Below are positions 31,226 through 40,088 of a stretch of DNA of 45,722 bases, piece by piece. Position 1 is the stretch's first letter; every line of letters begins with the position of its first letter. The notes under the pieces are model-generated. The model was not told the DNA's origin and searched no databases. It saw only the letters and a list, made by a program, of their open reading frames with translations. The stretch lies in assembly GCA_009380095.1 (NCBI GenBank), contig WHSL01000019.1:1-45722 (forward strand), read 5' to 3'. The translations under genes and the position numbers were made by a program. The DNA comes from Streptosporangiales bacterium (GTDB lineage Bacteria; Actinomycetota; Actinomycetes; Streptosporangiales; Streptosporangiaceae).

Positions 31226-32267
31226 CAGCGGAAGGTGGTCCGCTCCCGCCTCCGCCGTGACCGCCGTCGCGGCCACCGCCGTGACCGCCGTCGTGCACGC
31301 CGCTGTGGCTCCCGCCGTCATGACCCACGTCGGGGCCGCTGCTCGCCCCGTCGCCGAAGGACACGTCGGGCGCGACGAACGCCAGGTCGCGGGCGAACCG
31401 CTCGTCAGTGCTCAGCGAGGCGCCCCCCACGGCCTCCTCGGCGCCGTCGGTGCCGTCGGTGCCGTCGAACTCCAGGAACGCGTCCCTGTGGACGTTCAGC
31501 GCGACCGCGTACGCGGGCAGCCCCGGCCGCCACTCCGCACGCGGCAGCCCCGCCAGATACGCCCGGTGGCCGCGCAGCCGCGCGTACGCCTCGACGCCCG
31601 CGGTGGTGTGCTGCGACCGGAGCCGCGCGGTGCCGGCGACGGCGAGGGCGGCGACGAGGAAGCCCCCGGCGATCCAGCCCGTACCGTCCAGCCGGATCAG
31701 GAAGGCGGCCGTGCCGCAGATCAGGAACCCGGCCGCCAGCAGGCAGTACGCGCCCGGCATCCGGCGAGACTCCGGGACGAGCCCGCGCGCGTACGCGTCC
31801 CGCCAGATGCCCCGCATGACCCGGTGCACGGCGGAGCCGAACCCGGCCCGGGCCGCGAGCGCGCGCACCGTGGTCGTGTTCCCGGTCGCGAACACGCTGC
31901 GCAGCAGGTCACCCTCGAACAGCCGCAGCTCCCGGACGGCGCCGCCGGTACGGGTGAGCAGCCAGGTGTCGCCCTCGGGGGAGGGCTCGATCCGCAGGTG
32001 GGCGCGGGCGGCGAGGTCGATGAGCGTGGCCGCGACGTGCTCGGGCCGTACGGTCCCCGCGTAGACCGCGCCGGCCACTCCCGGACGCAGCCGTGGCGGC
32101 GGGTCCGGCTGCGGCTGCACCCGTCTCAGCCGGCGGAGCAGCCGCGCGAGCGTGAGCCCGGCCGGGACCAGCCCGCCGAGCGCGGCGATGGCGCCGAGCA
32201 GCAGCGCGACGGTCGTGGGCGCACCGCGCTCGGCGGCCAGAAGCATGGCGGGGAACAGGGGGGACAT
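31170..32267 (-). CDS. TIGR04222-type membrane protein with altered C-terminus
   Basis: A 365-residue membrane protein. The N-terminus has a hydrophobic helix (TVALLLGAIAALGGLVPAGL), then the TIGR04222 block PGVAGAVYAGTVRPEHVAAT and LIDLAARAHLRIEPSPEGDT. Two further helices follow (AYCLLAAGFLICGTAAFLIR, WIAGGFLVAALAVAGTARLR). The tail is Gly/His-rich (HDGGHGGGRDGGHGGGG). Normal family members end in a Gly/Cys-rich tail; here the last 25 or so residues (SAETSSAPSGTCRSTRYGRR) look like out-of-frame reading of the neighbouring DUF2207 gene. A deletion has probably removed this gene's end and the neighbour's start. It may still be expressed; function of the family is unknown. Confidence 0.75.
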   Translation of the reverse strand: MSPLFPAMLLAAERGAPTTVALLLGAIAALGGLVPAGLTLARLLRRLRRVQPQPDPPPRLRPGVAGAVYAGTVRPEHVAATLIDLAARAHLRIEPSPEGDTWLLTRTGGAVRELRLFEGDLLRSVFATGNTTTVRALAARAGFGSAVHRVMRGIWRDAYARGLVPESRRMPGAYCLLAAGFLICGTAAFLIRLDGTGWIAGGFLVAALAVAGTARLRSQHTTAGVEAYARLRGHRAYLAGLPRAEWRPGLPAYAVALNVHRDAFLEFDGTDGTDGAEEAVGGASLSTDERFARDLAFVAPDVSFGDGASSGPDVGHDGGSHSGVHDGGHGGGRDGGHGGGGSGPPSAETSSAPSGTCRSTRYGRR

Positions 32268-32309
32268 ATCCGATGACGCTATCCGGCGTGACCGGCGGCC
32301 CCCAGACCC

Positions 32310-32335
32310 AAAAAGCTTCGCTGATGCGTAGCGAA
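32310..32335 (-). terminator. rho-independent terminator of the rpmE-prfA-prmC-sua5 operon
   Basis: On the minus strand TTCGCT-N7-AGCGAA is followed by GC and TTTTT, a classical stem plus U-run 21 bases after the sua5 stop. T-runs of this kind are rare in this GC-rich window. Confidence 0.75.
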
Positions 32336-32355
32336 CGCCGAGGTCAGCGGCCAGG

Positions 32356-33051
32356 TCAGGAGTCGGCGGGGCTCTCCTCGGCGCGCCGCTCGCCGTCGGT
32401 CTCGTCGTCGAGGCCGATCAGCGACCCGCACACCTCGCGCAGCCGGTCCTCCGACAGCGCGCCGGCCCGCAGCACCCGGGGCACCGGGTACGTGAGGTCC
32501 AGGATCGTGGACGGCACGTCGTCCGAGCACGGCCCGCCGTCCAGGTAGACCGCGACCTTCTCGCCGAGCTGGCCGTCCGCCTCGCTGACGTTCACGGCGG
32601 CCGCCACACCGCTGACGTTGGCGCTGCTCACCGCCATCGGCCCGGTCTCCTTGAGCAGCTCCAGGGCGATCTCCTGCAGCGGCATGCGCAGCGCCACCGT
32701 GCCCTTGGTGTCGCCGAGGTCCCAGGCCAGGCTGCGGTTGGCACGGCAGACCAGGGTGAGCGGCCCGGGCCAGAACTCGTCCACGAGATCCTGCCCGTAC
32801 GGCCCCAGGTCCTCGATCAGCGCGGCGGCGGCCCGTACGGACCCGACCAGCACCGGCGGCGGCATGTCCCGGCCGCGGCCCTTGGCGGTCAGCAGGGCGT
32901 GCACCGCGGTCGGGTTGAACGCGTCACAGCCGATGCCGTACACGGTGTCCGTGGGCAGCACCACGAGCTCGCCGCGGCGCACCGTGGAGGCCGCGTCGGC
33001 CAGCCCGTCCCGCCGCTGCTCGGGATCCGCACAGTCGTATCGACGACTCAC
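32356..33051 (-). CDS. L-threonylcarbamoyladenylate synthase (TsaC/Sua5 family)
   Basis: Makes threonylcarbamoyl-AMP from threonine, bicarbonate and ATP for the t6A modification of ANN-decoding tRNAs. The 231-residue protein contains RRGELVVLPTDTVYGIGCDA (substrate cleft, about residue 26), LTAKGRGRDMPPPVLV with the KxR motif, DLVDEFWPGPLTLVC, and AVSSANVSG. The start is GTG 33051 after a GGAAGGAAGG ribosome binding region. It is 43 bases downstream of prmC, in the standard order prfA-prmC-sua5, and followed by a T-run terminator. The acidic C-terminal tail (DETDGERRAEESPADS) is not part of the core fold. Confidence 0.95.
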   Translation of the reverse strand: MSRRYDCADPEQRRDGLADAASTVRRGELVVLPTDTVYGIGCDAFNPTAVHALLTAKGRGRDMPPPVLVGSVRAAAALIEDLGPYGQDLVDEFWPGPLTLVCRANRSLAWDLGDTKGTVALRMPLQEIALELLKETGPMAVSSANVSGVAAAVNVSEADGQLGEKVAVYLDGGPCSDDVPSTILDLTYPVPRVLRAGALSEDRLREVCGSLIGLDDETDGERRAEESPADS

Positions 33052-33094
33052 CGCTGCCTTCCTTCCGCGCGCGTAACAGGGGCGCGCGCTCGTG

Positions 33095-33952
33095 CTACTG
33101 CTCTTCGCGGCGCGCGGTGACGAACCGGTCCCGCCGCGTCAGGTCCTTGCGGTTCCGCTGATCGCGCCACCCGCGCTCCTCCGGGAACAGCCAGGGTACG
33201 TCCAGTCCCTGCCCGTCGCCGTGTTCCACGGCGACCCATCCGCCCTCGCGCAACAGGCGGGTCGCCACCCGCTCCACCACGCGGATGGCCTCCAGGCCGT
33301 CCTCCCCGGCCCACAGCGCGGGCGCGGGGTCGTAGTCGCGGGCCTCCGGCGCCATCACCGCGTGGTCGTGCCTGGGCACGTACGGCGGGTTGCTCACGAC
33401 CAGGTCGACCCCGCCGTTCAGCTCGGGCAGCGCGTCGGCCATGTCGACGGCGTGCAGCGTGACCCGCTCGGCGTGCCCGCTGGCCTTGATGTTGCGCTCC
33501 GCCCAGGCGCGGGCGTCGGCGTCCAGCTCGACCGCGTGCACCCGCGAGCGCGGCACCTCCTGCGCGATGGAGATGGCGATCGCGCCGGAGCCCGTACCGA
33601 GGTCGACGACCAGCGGGTCCGCGACGTCCATCGCGCGCAGCGTGTCGATGGCCCAGCCCGCCACGATCTCGGTCTCCGGGCGAGGCACGAACACGCCCGG
33701 CCCGACCTCGAGCTCCAGATACCGGAAGTACGCCCGGCCGGTGATGTGCTGCAGCGGCTCGCGGGCGGCGCGCCGCGCGACCGCCTCCCAGTACCGCGCG
33801 TCGAACTCGCCGTCGGGCACGTCGTGCAGCTCGCCGCGGCGCACCCCGTGCACGTGCGCGGCGAGATCCTCCGCGTCGTTGCGCGGTGAGGGCACGCCCG
33901 CCTCGGCCAGCCGCAGCGTCGCCCTGGCCACCTCGTCGAGGAGAAAGTTCAT
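33095..33952 (-). CDS. prmC: peptide chain release factor N5-glutamine methyltransferase
   Basis: Methylates the glutamine of the GGQ motif in release factors, using S-adenosylmethionine. The 285-residue protein has the N-terminal release-factor-binding domain, then [39 protein letters not shown], the SAM loop [20 protein letters not shown] and the catalytic NPPY in [13 protein letters not shown]. The ATG at 33952 overlaps the prfA stop (ATGA), so it is translationally coupled to its substrate protein RF1. Confidence 0.97.
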   Translation of the reverse strand: MNFLLDEVARATLRLAEAGVPSPRNDAEDLAAHVHGVRRGELHDVPDGEFDARYWEAVARRAAREPLQHITGRAYFRYLELEVGPGVFVPRPETEIVAGWAIDTLRAMDVADPLVVDLGTGSGAIAISIAQEVPRSRVHAVELDADARAWAERNIKASGHAERVTLHAVDMADALPELNGGVDLVVSNPPYVPRHDHAVMAPEARDYDPAPALWAGEDGLEAIRVVERVATRLLREGGWVAVEHGDGQGLDVPWLFPEERGWRDQRNRKDLTRRDRFVTARREEQ

Positions 33953-35097
33953 CGCCGGTCGGCTTCGCGAGAGGCGTGGGGGCGGTCCTGGGCCGCCGCG
34001 AGGCGTTCCGCGGTGTCGGCGTCGATCAACGCCTGCAGCACACCGCTCAGGTCACCATCCAGCACGTGATCGAGGTTATACGCCTTGTAACCGACCCGGT
34101 GGTCGGAGATGCGATTCTCGGGGAAGTTGTACGTGCGGACCCGCTCGGACCGGTCCACCGTACGGACCTGGCTGCGCCGCTCGGCGGCCAGCGCCGCGTC
34201 CGCCTCCTCCTGGGCGATGGCCAGCAGCCGGGCGCGCAGGATGCGCAGCGCCTGCTCCTTGTTCTGCAGCTGGCTCTTCTCGTTCTGGCAGGAGACCACG
34301 GTGCCCGTCGGCAGGTGCGTGATGCGTACGGCGGAGTCGGTGGTGTTCACGCTCTGTCCACCGGGCCCCGATGAGCGGTAGACGTCGATGCGGAGGTCGT
34401 TCGGGTCGATCCGCACGTCGACGTCCTCGGCCTCGGGGAGCACCAGCACCCCGACCGCGGAGGTGTGGATGCGGCCCTGGGACTCGGTGACCGGCACGCG
34501 CTGCACCCGGTGCACGCCGCCCTCGTACTTCAGCCGGGCCCAGACGCCCTCGCCGGGCGCCGCGTTGCCGCGCGTCTTGACGGCGACGGTGACGTCCTTG
34601 TAACCACCCAGCTCCGACTGCGTGGCGTCGAGGACCTCGGTCTTCCAGCCCTGGCGCTCCGCGTACCGCAGGTACATGCGGAGCAGGTCGCCCGCGAACA
34701 GCGCGGACTCCTCGCCGCCCTCGCCCGCCTTGACCTCGAGCAGGACGTCCTTGTCGTCGTCCGGGTCGCGCGGGATGAGCAGCCGCTCGATCTGCTCCTC
34801 GAGAGTCGAGGCACGCCCGGCGAGCTCGTCCGCCTCGACGGCGAAGGACGGGTCCTCCCCCGCCAGCTCGCGCGCCGCCTCCAGGTCGCTGCGCACCCCC
34901 TCGTACTCGCGGTACACGTTCACGATCGGGGTCAGCTCGGCATAGCGCTTGCCCAGCCTGCGGGCGCGCGCCTGGTCGGCGTGCACTTCGGGGTCGGCGA
35001 GCCGCCGCTCGATGTCGGCGTACTCCTCGATCAGGTCGTCGAGCCTCACGTCACGTTCCTCGTCCGACGCGGAGGCGAATCCGGGGCCGGACGCCAT
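33949..35097 (-). CDS. prfA: peptide chain release factor 1
   Basis: Terminates translation at UAA and UAG. The 382-residue protein contains the RF1-type anticodon-like tripeptide in [15 protein letters not shown] (PVT, as opposed to SPF in RF2), and the peptidyl-transferase GGQ motif in [18 protein letters not shown] 35097 is the first plausible start; GTG 35049 ([20 protein letters not shown]) would match the usual family N-terminus better and cannot be excluded. It is 55 bases downstream of rpmE and overlaps prmC. Confidence 0.96.
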   Translation of the reverse strand: MASGPGFASASDEERDVRLDDLIEEYADIERRLADPEVHADQARARRLGKRYAELTPIVNVYREYEGVRSDLEAARELAGEDPSFAVEADELAGRASTLEEQIERLLIPRDPDDDKDVLLEVKAGEGGEESALFAGDLLRMYLRYAERQGWKTEVLDATQSELGGYKDVTVAVKTRGNAAPGEGVWARLKYEGGVHRVQRVPVTESQGRIHTSAVGVLVLPEAEDVDVRIDPNDLRIDVYRSSGPGGQSVNTTDSAVRITHLPTGTVVSCQNEKSQLQNKEQALRILRARLLAIAQEEADAALAAERRSQVRTVDRSERVRTYNFPENRISDHRVGYKAYNLDHVLDGDLSGVLQALIDADTAERLAAAQDRPHASREADRR

Positions 35098-35152
35098 GAC
35101 GCCGGCCGGGATCCGGCGCGGGCGCGCCGGTGGCCGACGCCGGAGTCGAATA

Positions 35153-35371
35153 TCAGCTGTTGCCGGCCTTCTTGCCGAACCGCTTCTCGAACCGGGCCAC
35201 GCGGCCACCGGTGTCGAGGATCTTCTGCTTGCCCGTGTAGAACGGGTGGCAGTTCGAGCAGACGTCGGCGTGGATGTTGCCGTTGCTGGCCGTGCTGCGG
35301 GTGGTGAAGGTCGCGCCACAGGTGCAGGTCACGGTCGTGACGACATAGTCAGGGTGGATCTCGGGCTTCAA
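35153..35371 (-). CDS. rpmE: 50S ribosomal protein L31, zinc-binding form
   Basis: A 72-residue ribosomal protein beginning [20 protein letters not shown]. It keeps the cysteines of the zinc-ribbon form (CTC near residue 16 and CSNC near residue 38), so it is the C+ paralogue that needs zinc rather than the C- substitute. The start is ATG 35371. A GGGAAT-N18-GTT promoter sits 94 bases upstream, matching the thiol-stress sigma factor SigR consensus. rpmE is a recognised SigR target in Streptomyces coelicolor. It heads the rpmE-prfA-prmC-sua5 gene group. Confidence 0.97.
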   Translation of the reverse strand: MKPEIHPDYVVTTVTCTCGATFTTRSTASNGNIHADVCSNCHPFYTGKQKILDTGGRVARFEKRFGKKAGNS

Positions 35372-35464
35372 AGTCGCTCCTCGCGTTGGGCGGCGCCGGG
35401 TCGCTCTCCGAGGAGAGCGTGAACCGGTCCGCCGCGGTCGACTAACCAGTTTGCCAGACGTTGG

Positions 35465-35491
35465 AACACGATCCGTACGTATGGCATTCCC
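35465..35491 (-). promoter_or_regulatory. SigR-type promoter upstream of rpmE
   Basis: On the minus strand GGGAAT (35491-35486), an 18-base spacer and GTT (35467-35465) exactly fit the SigR/SigH consensus GGGAAT-N18-19-GTT. The expected transcript leader is about 85 bases before the rpmE ATG. Confidence 0.7.
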
Positions 35492-35512
35492 GCTGCGCGT
35501 CGCCCCTTCGGA

Positions 35513-35560
35513 GGGCCATCAGCGGGCCATCTGAGGGCCGCCTGAGGGCCGCCTGAGGGG
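35513..35560. repeat. short GGGCC-rich direct repeats
   Basis: Imperfect copies of an 11-base unit (GGGCCGCCTGA, with GGGCCATCTGA and GGGCCATCAGC variants) lie between the 3' end of the serine hydrolase and the rpmE promoter. Their role is unknown. Confidence 0.5.
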
Positions 35561-35566
35561 CCCGCG

Positions 35567-36772
35567 TCAGCCGTTCGCGGTGCCGCTCGGCACGCCGCAG
35601 AAGACCCGGAACGCGAACGCCTGCGCGGGAATCGTGGCGTCGGCGGCACTGACCGCCTGGAACAGCGCCACGCTGCGCTGTCCGTCCTCGTCCCGCATGG
35701 CCCAAGTGCGGTAGCCGGGGATGTTCCCGGAGTGCCACCAGATGACCTTGCCGCAGCTCAGCCGGGTGCGGAAGATCCCGAGCCCCCAGCCCTTGTCGGT
35801 GCCGAGGTCGCGGTCCGGCACCACGCGCCGCATCTCCTCCAGCTGCGCGGGCTTCAGCACCTTCCCGGACAGCAGCGCGTCGTAGAAGGTGTTGATGTCG
35901 GAGACCGTGGAGACGACCTGCGCGGTGCCGTACCAGCGGGTGGGGTTGAACTCGGTGACGTCCATGATCGGCCTGCCGGGCCCGCCCGCCAGGTAGGCGT
36001 GCATCACCGGCCTGGGCATGGCCGGGGTCATCGGGATGGAGGTCTCGGTGAGTCCGAGCGGTTCGATGATCCGCCGCCGCACCTCGTGGTCGTACCGGTT
36101 CCCGGTGACCCGTTCGATGATCATCGAGACGAGCACGAAGTTCGTGTTGGAGTACTCCGCGTCCGAGCCCGGCGCGAACGTCGGCCTGCCCTTGAGCCGG
36201 GCGACCTTGACCAGCGTGGACGGGCGGTACGCGCGGGTCCGCTCGCCCTTGCGCAGCACGCTCGGCATCGCCAGCGGGAAGTTGTACACGCCGCTGGTGT
36301 GGTTCATCAGCATCCGTACGGTGATCCGCCGGCCGCCGGCGACCTGCCGCGGCAGGTACTTCTCCACCGGGTCGTCGAGCCCCAGCCGGCCCTCGGCCAC
36401 CAGCTGCAGCGCCGTCGCGGCCACGAAGGTCTTGGACAGGCTGCCCACCCGGAAGTGCATGTTCGCGGTGGGCGGGCGGCCGGTCGTCTCGTCTGCGAGG
36501 CCGGCGGTGCCCTGCCAGACGTCGCCGTCGCCCGAGCCGTCGCCGCGGTCGCGTACCTCGGCGATGACCCCGTGGCTGCCCGCGGCCACCACGGCGTTCA
36601 GCGCCCGATGCAGATCGACGGGATCGGCGCGCTCACGCTCGTGCGCCGGCGCCTTCCCGCCGCGCAGCGGCAGCGGCAGACCGGACTCCGGCCTGAGGGC
36701 GACGATGCCGTACGTGGCCGCGCTGATGATCAACGCCAAGACCGCCAGGCCAGGCCAACCGAACGTCCGCAT
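35567..36772 (-). CDS. membrane-anchored serine hydrolase, beta-lactamase/DD-peptidase family
   Basis: A 401-residue class C-type serine hydrolase. One N-terminal hydrophobic helix (LAVLALIISAATYGIVAL) anchors or exports it. The active-site motifs are SLSK (nucleophilic Ser, in FRVGSLSKTFVAATAL near residue 115), YSN (in GSDAEYSNTNFVLVSM) and HSG (in VIWWHSGNIPGYRTW), the third standing for the KTG/HxG box. This set is typical of D-alanyl-D-alanine carboxypeptidases and esterases of the family rather than true resistance enzymes. ATG 36772 has GGAAGG 6 bases upstream, which decides it over GTG 36778. Substrate unknown. It lies between rho and rpmE on the same strand, downstream of the rho terminator. 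Confidence 0.92.
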   Translation of the reverse strand: MRTFGWPGLAVLALIISAATYGIVALRPESGLPLPLRGGKAPAHERERADPVDLHRALNAVVAAGSHGVIAEVRDRGDGSGDGDVWQGTAGLADETTGRPPTANMHFRVGSLSKTFVAATALQLVAEGRLGLDDPVEKYLPRQVAGGRRITVRMLMNHTSGVYNFPLAMPSVLRKGERTRAYRPSTLVKVARLKGRPTFAPGSDAEYSNTNFVLVSMIIERVTGNRYDHEVRRRIIEPLGLTETSIPMTPAMPRPVMHAYLAGGPGRPIMDVTEFNPTRWYGTAQVVSTVSDINTFYDALLSGKVLKPAQLEEMRRVVPDRDLGTDKGWGLGIFRTRLSCGKVIWWHSGNIPGYRTWAMRDEDGQRSVALFQAVSAADATIPAQAFAFRVFCGVPSGTANG

Positions 36773-36855
36773 CGGCACCCTTCCTCCGACGTTCCACGGA
36801 TCGGGGCGACGATAGTGGCAACGTAACGGAAGGGTGTAATCACAGCCGGCTTATC

Positions 36856-36899
36856 CGGTCTCCGGGCGCCCGGCTCAGCGGCGCGACGCCCGGAGACCG
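36856..36899 (-). terminator. hairpin downstream of rho
   Basis: A perfect 13-bp inverted repeat (CGGTCTCCGGGCG at 36856-36868 against 36887-36899) with an 18-base loop starts 7 bases after the rho stop. There is no T-run. Confidence 0.75.
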
Positions 36900-36905
36900 T
36901 ACGGC

Positions 36906-38864
36906 TCAGCGCTCTTCGGGACCGACCGTGGTCTTCTGCACCTGCAGCAGGAACTCGGCATTGCTCCCGGTCTCCTTCATCTTCTCGATGAGGAGCTCGA
37001 GCGCCTGCTGAGCGTCGAGCGCGTGCAGCACCCGCCGGAGCTTCCAGATGACCTGGAGCTCCTCGGAGGACATGAGGATCTCTTCCTTGCGGGTGCCCGA
37101 GGGGTCGACGTCGATGGCGGGGAACACCCGCTTGTCGGCGAGCTGACGGTTCAGCCGCAGCTCCATGTTGCCGGTGCCCTTGAACTCCTCGAAGATCACC
37201 TCGTCGGCGCGGGAGCCGGTCTCCACCAGCGCGGTGGCGAGGATCGTCAGCGAGCCGCCGTTCTCGATGTTGCGCGCCGCGCCGAAGAACCGCTTCGGCG
37301 GGTAGAGCGCGGTCGAGTCGACACCACCGGACATGATGCGCCCGCTCGCCGGGGCGGCCAGGTTGTACGCGCGGCCGAGCCGGGTGATCGAGTCGAGCAA
37401 CACGACCACGTCGTGGCCCATCTCGACCAGCCGCTTGGCCCGCTCGATGGCCAGCTCCGCGACGGTGGTGTGGTCCTCCGCGGGGCGGTCGAAGGTCGAG
37501 TGGATGACCTCGCCCTTCACCGACCGCTGCATGTCGGTGACCTCTTCGGGACGCTCGTCTACGAGCACGACCATGAGGTGGCACTCGGGGTTGTTCTTGG
37601 TGATGGCGTTGGCGATCGCCTGCATCACCATGGTCTTGCCGGCCTTGGGCGGCGACACGATCAGGCCGCGCTGGCCCTTGCCGATCGGCGCGACGAGGTC
37701 GATGATCCGCGTGGTCAGGATGTTCGGCTCGGTCTCCAGCCGCAGCCGCTCCTGCGGGTACAGCGGGACGAGCTTCGAGAAGTCCTGACGGCCCTTGGCC
37801 CGGTCCGGCTCCATGCCGTTGACCGTGTCGAGGCGGACCAGCGCGTTGAACTTCTCGCGCCGCTCGCCCTCGCGCGGCTGCCGTACGGCGCCGGTGATGA
37901 CATCGCCCTTGCGGAGCCCGTTGCGGCGCACCTGGGCGAGCGAGACGTACACGTCGTTGGGGCCCGGCAGGTAGCCGGTGGTCCGCACGAAGGCGTAGTT
38001 GTCCAGGATGTCGAGGATCCCGGCGACCGGGATCAGCACGTCGTCCTCGCTGACCACGGGCTCCGACTCGCCCATGCGCTCGCGCCCGCGGCGGTCGCGG
38101 TTGCGGAACCGGCCACGGCGCCTGCGGCCGCCGCCCGAACCGTCGCCGTCGTCGTCGCCGCCCTGCCGCTGGTCGCCGCCGCGGCCACCCTGGCGGGCGT
38201 CGCCGTCGCCGCGGTCGTCGCGGTCCCGGTCGCGGCCACGACGGTTGCGCCCGCGGTCACCCTGCCGGTCGCGGCCGCCCTCGGAGCGCTCGCGCTGCTC
38301 GCCGCGCTCGCCCCGGTCACCGCGCTCGCCGCGGTCCGTGCGCTCGCTCCGCTCGCCGCCGTCGCCGGAGGCGGCCCGGTCGGCCTGGTCCTCGCCGTTG
38401 CTCCGGCGCGACCGGCGGTCGCCCCGGGCCGGCGGATCGGCGGTGGTCGTGGTCGTGTTCTGCTCGGTGCCGTCGCTCACGGCGCCCTCCTTGGCGGTGC
38501 CCCCCGCGGAACCCGCCCCGTCCGCGGTGGTCTCCTTGCCGGACTGGCCGGTGCGCCCTGGCCCCGTCCGCGTGGTCGTCGCCCTGGCGTCGCCGCCACT
38601 GGACGGGCCGCCGCCCTGCTTCTCCCGGATGGCGTCGACGAGCTGGCTCTTGCGCATACGGCCGGTGCCCTTGATGCCAAGGCCCGAGGCCATGGCCTGA
38701 AGCTCCGCGAGCTTCATGGCGGAAAGGCCGGTACCCGAGCGGCTCCGCGACCGAGTGGTGGCGGCCTCCGGGGCAGCCCCATCGGTGGCTCCGCCGGACG
38801 CGGCGGGGGTGGTCTCTCGCGCCTGATGCGGTGCGTCCGAGAGGAGTTCGGTGCTATCGCTCAC
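36906..38864 (-). CDS. rho: transcription termination factor Rho
   Basis: An RNA-dependent ATPase helicase that ends transcription. The 652-residue protein is much longer than E. coli Rho (419). Residues about 45-85 hold a Rho N-terminal SAP-like segment ([20 protein letters not shown]). A low-complexity Arg/Gly/Asp-rich insert of about 190 residues follows ([20 protein letters not shown] and similar). Then come the RNA-binding domain ([20 protein letters not shown]) and the motor core with [20 protein letters not shown] (Walker A), [16 protein letters not shown] (Walker B) and [20 protein letters not shown]. Such inserts are typical of actinobacterial Rho. The start is GTG 38864 behind GGGAAGGA. 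Confidence 0.97.
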   Translation of the reverse strand: MSDSTELLSDAPHQARETTPAASGGATDGAAPEAATTRSRSRSGTGLSAMKLAELQAMASGLGIKGTGRMRKSQLVDAIREKQGGGPSSGGDARATTTRTGPGRTGQSGKETTADGAGSAGGTAKEGAVSDGTEQNTTTTTADPPARGDRRSRRSNGEDQADRAASGDGGERSERTDRGERGDRGERGEQRERSEGGRDRQGDRGRNRRGRDRDRDDRGDGDARQGGRGGDQRQGGDDDGDGSGGGRRRRGRFRNRDRRGRERMGESEPVVSEDDVLIPVAGILDILDNYAFVRTTGYLPGPNDVYVSLAQVRRNGLRKGDVITGAVRQPREGERREKFNALVRLDTVNGMEPDRAKGRQDFSKLVPLYPQERLRLETEPNILTTRIIDLVAPIGKGQRGLIVSPPKAGKTMVMQAIANAITKNNPECHLMVVLVDERPEEVTDMQRSVKGEVIHSTFDRPAEDHTTVAELAIERAKRLVEMGHDVVVLLDSITRLGRAYNLAAPASGRIMSGGVDSTALYPPKRFFGAARNIENGGSLTILATALVETGSRADEVIFEEFKGTGNMELRLNRQLADKRVFPAIDVDPSGTRKEEILMSSEELQVIWKLRRVLHALDAQQALELLIEKMKETGSNAEFLLQVQKTTVGPEER

Positions 38865-39103
38865 TAAGGGTCCTTCCCAGGGAGCGGGCGTCGGTCGTCA
38901 CGTGCGACCGTGCGACCCGGTGGTGCGATCCGGCGGGGGAGCCGAGATCTCTGCGCAGCCAGATGGTCGGAGCGGAGTTGAAATGCCACCCCTGCCTCGT
39001 GGACGGGGCCGGGCGCTCGGCCGGGTTGCATAGCCCGCGCGTGAAGCAAGGCGGCTGACGAGCACGTGCCCCGGGGAGGGGCATCTGGTGCGGCAACCAG
39101 CCT
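38865..39103 (-). promoter_or_regulatory. long 5' leader of rho
   Basis: About 240 bases separate the candidate promoter from the rho start. They contain no convincing open frame and several C-rich, weakly structured stretches. Rho genes are commonly autoregulated by termination within their own leader, which would fit, but nothing in the sequence proves it. Confidence 0.4.
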
Positions 39104-39130
39104 AACACCACCAAGGGCCACGGCTATTCC
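39104..39130 (-). promoter_or_regulatory. candidate SigR-type promoter upstream of rho
   Basis: On the minus strand GGAAT (39130-39126), a 19-base spacer and GTT (39106-39104) fit the SigR consensus in its shorter form. This short pattern can occur by chance, so the call is weaker than the one at rpmE. Confidence 0.35.
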
Positions 39131-39161
39131 TCTGACAGAGCGTGTGTCGCAAGTCGAGCGA

Positions 39162-40085
39162 TCACGAACCGGGGAGCTGAACGGGCGCCTGGACCTGCAG
39201 GCCGTCGAGGTCGGCGTCCAGCGGGTGTATGTGCCAACCAGTACCCGTGATACGACCGATTGAATCAGCCGTGGTCGCCGGGTTTCCCGCCTGGCCGAGG
39301 GCCAGTACGGACGGGCCCGCGCCGGAGATCACCGCCGGGACACCCACGTCCCGCAGCGCCTCGGTCAGCTCCAGCGCGGCCGGCATGGCGGGCCGCCGGT
39401 ACTCCTGGTGCAGCCGGTCCACGGTGGCGTCCATGAGCAACGCGGGGCTCCGGGTGAGCGCCACCACGAGCAGCGCGGCCCGGCCCGCGTTGAGCGCGGC
39501 GTCGCCGTACGGCACCGTGTCCGGCAGCAGGGCGCGTGCCCTCTCCGTGGAGACCCACCAGTCCGGCACGCAGATCACCGGGCGCAGCTCGGGGGACGGC
39601 GTGAGCCGGGTGGCCCGCCACTCCCCGTCCTGCGACCAGGCGATGGTCGCCCCGCCGTACGCGCACGGGGCGACGTTGTCGGGGTGCCCCTCGATCGTGG
39701 CCGCCGTACGGAACACGGCGTCCCGGTCCTCGGGGAGCCCGGCGAGCGCGCGCGCCGCGGCCACACCGGCCGTGATGGCGGCCGCCGAGGAGCCCAGCCC
39801 GCGGCTGTGCGGGATTCGGTTCACGCAGGTCAGCCGCAGCCCCGCCGGACGCGCGCCCATCGCGTCGAAGGTCGCGTGCATGGCTCGGACGACGAGGTGG
39901 CTCTCGTCGCGGCGTACATCTGCGGAGCCCTCACCGGCCACCTCGACATCGAGGCCACCATCGGCCACGCGCGCCTCGACCTCGTCGTACCGGGCGAGGG
40001 CGAGGCCGAGCGTGTCGAAGCCCGGGCCCAGGTTCGCGCTGGTGGCCGGCACGCGGACGCGCACCGGCCCGTCGATCCAGTCCAT
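39162..40085 (-). CDS. thrB: homoserine kinase
   Basis: Phosphorylates homoserine with ATP in threonine synthesis. The 307-residue GHMP kinase begins MDWIDGPVRVRVPATSANLG and has the ATP-binding loop RIPHSRGLGSSAAAITAGVA near residue 95. The C-terminal motif VPAVISGAGPSVLALG is motif 3 of the GHMP family. ATG 40085 lies 3 bases after the thrC stop, so the gene closes the nrtL-lysA-hom-thrC-thrB operon. No terminator hairpin is visible after its stop. Confidence 0.97.
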   Translation of the reverse strand: MDWIDGPVRVRVPATSANLGPGFDTLGLALARYDEVEARVADGGLDVEVAGEGSADVRRDESHLVVRAMHATFDAMGARPAGLRLTCVNRIPHSRGLGSSAAAITAGVAAARALAGLPEDRDAVFRTAATIEGHPDNVAPCAYGGATIAWSQDGEWRATRLTPSPELRPVICVPDWWVSTERARALLPDTVPYGDAALNAGRAALLVVALTRSPALLMDATVDRLHQEYRRPAMPAALELTEALRDVGVPAVISGAGPSVLALGQAGNPATTADSIGRITGTGWHIHPLDADLDGLQVQAPVQLPGS

Positions 40086-40088
40086 CGG

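Noticed and set aside
37023-38867. 614-codon open frame antisense to rho
   Set aside because: The valine/alanine repeats are the complement of the RGD-rich Rho insert; no start signal or homology.
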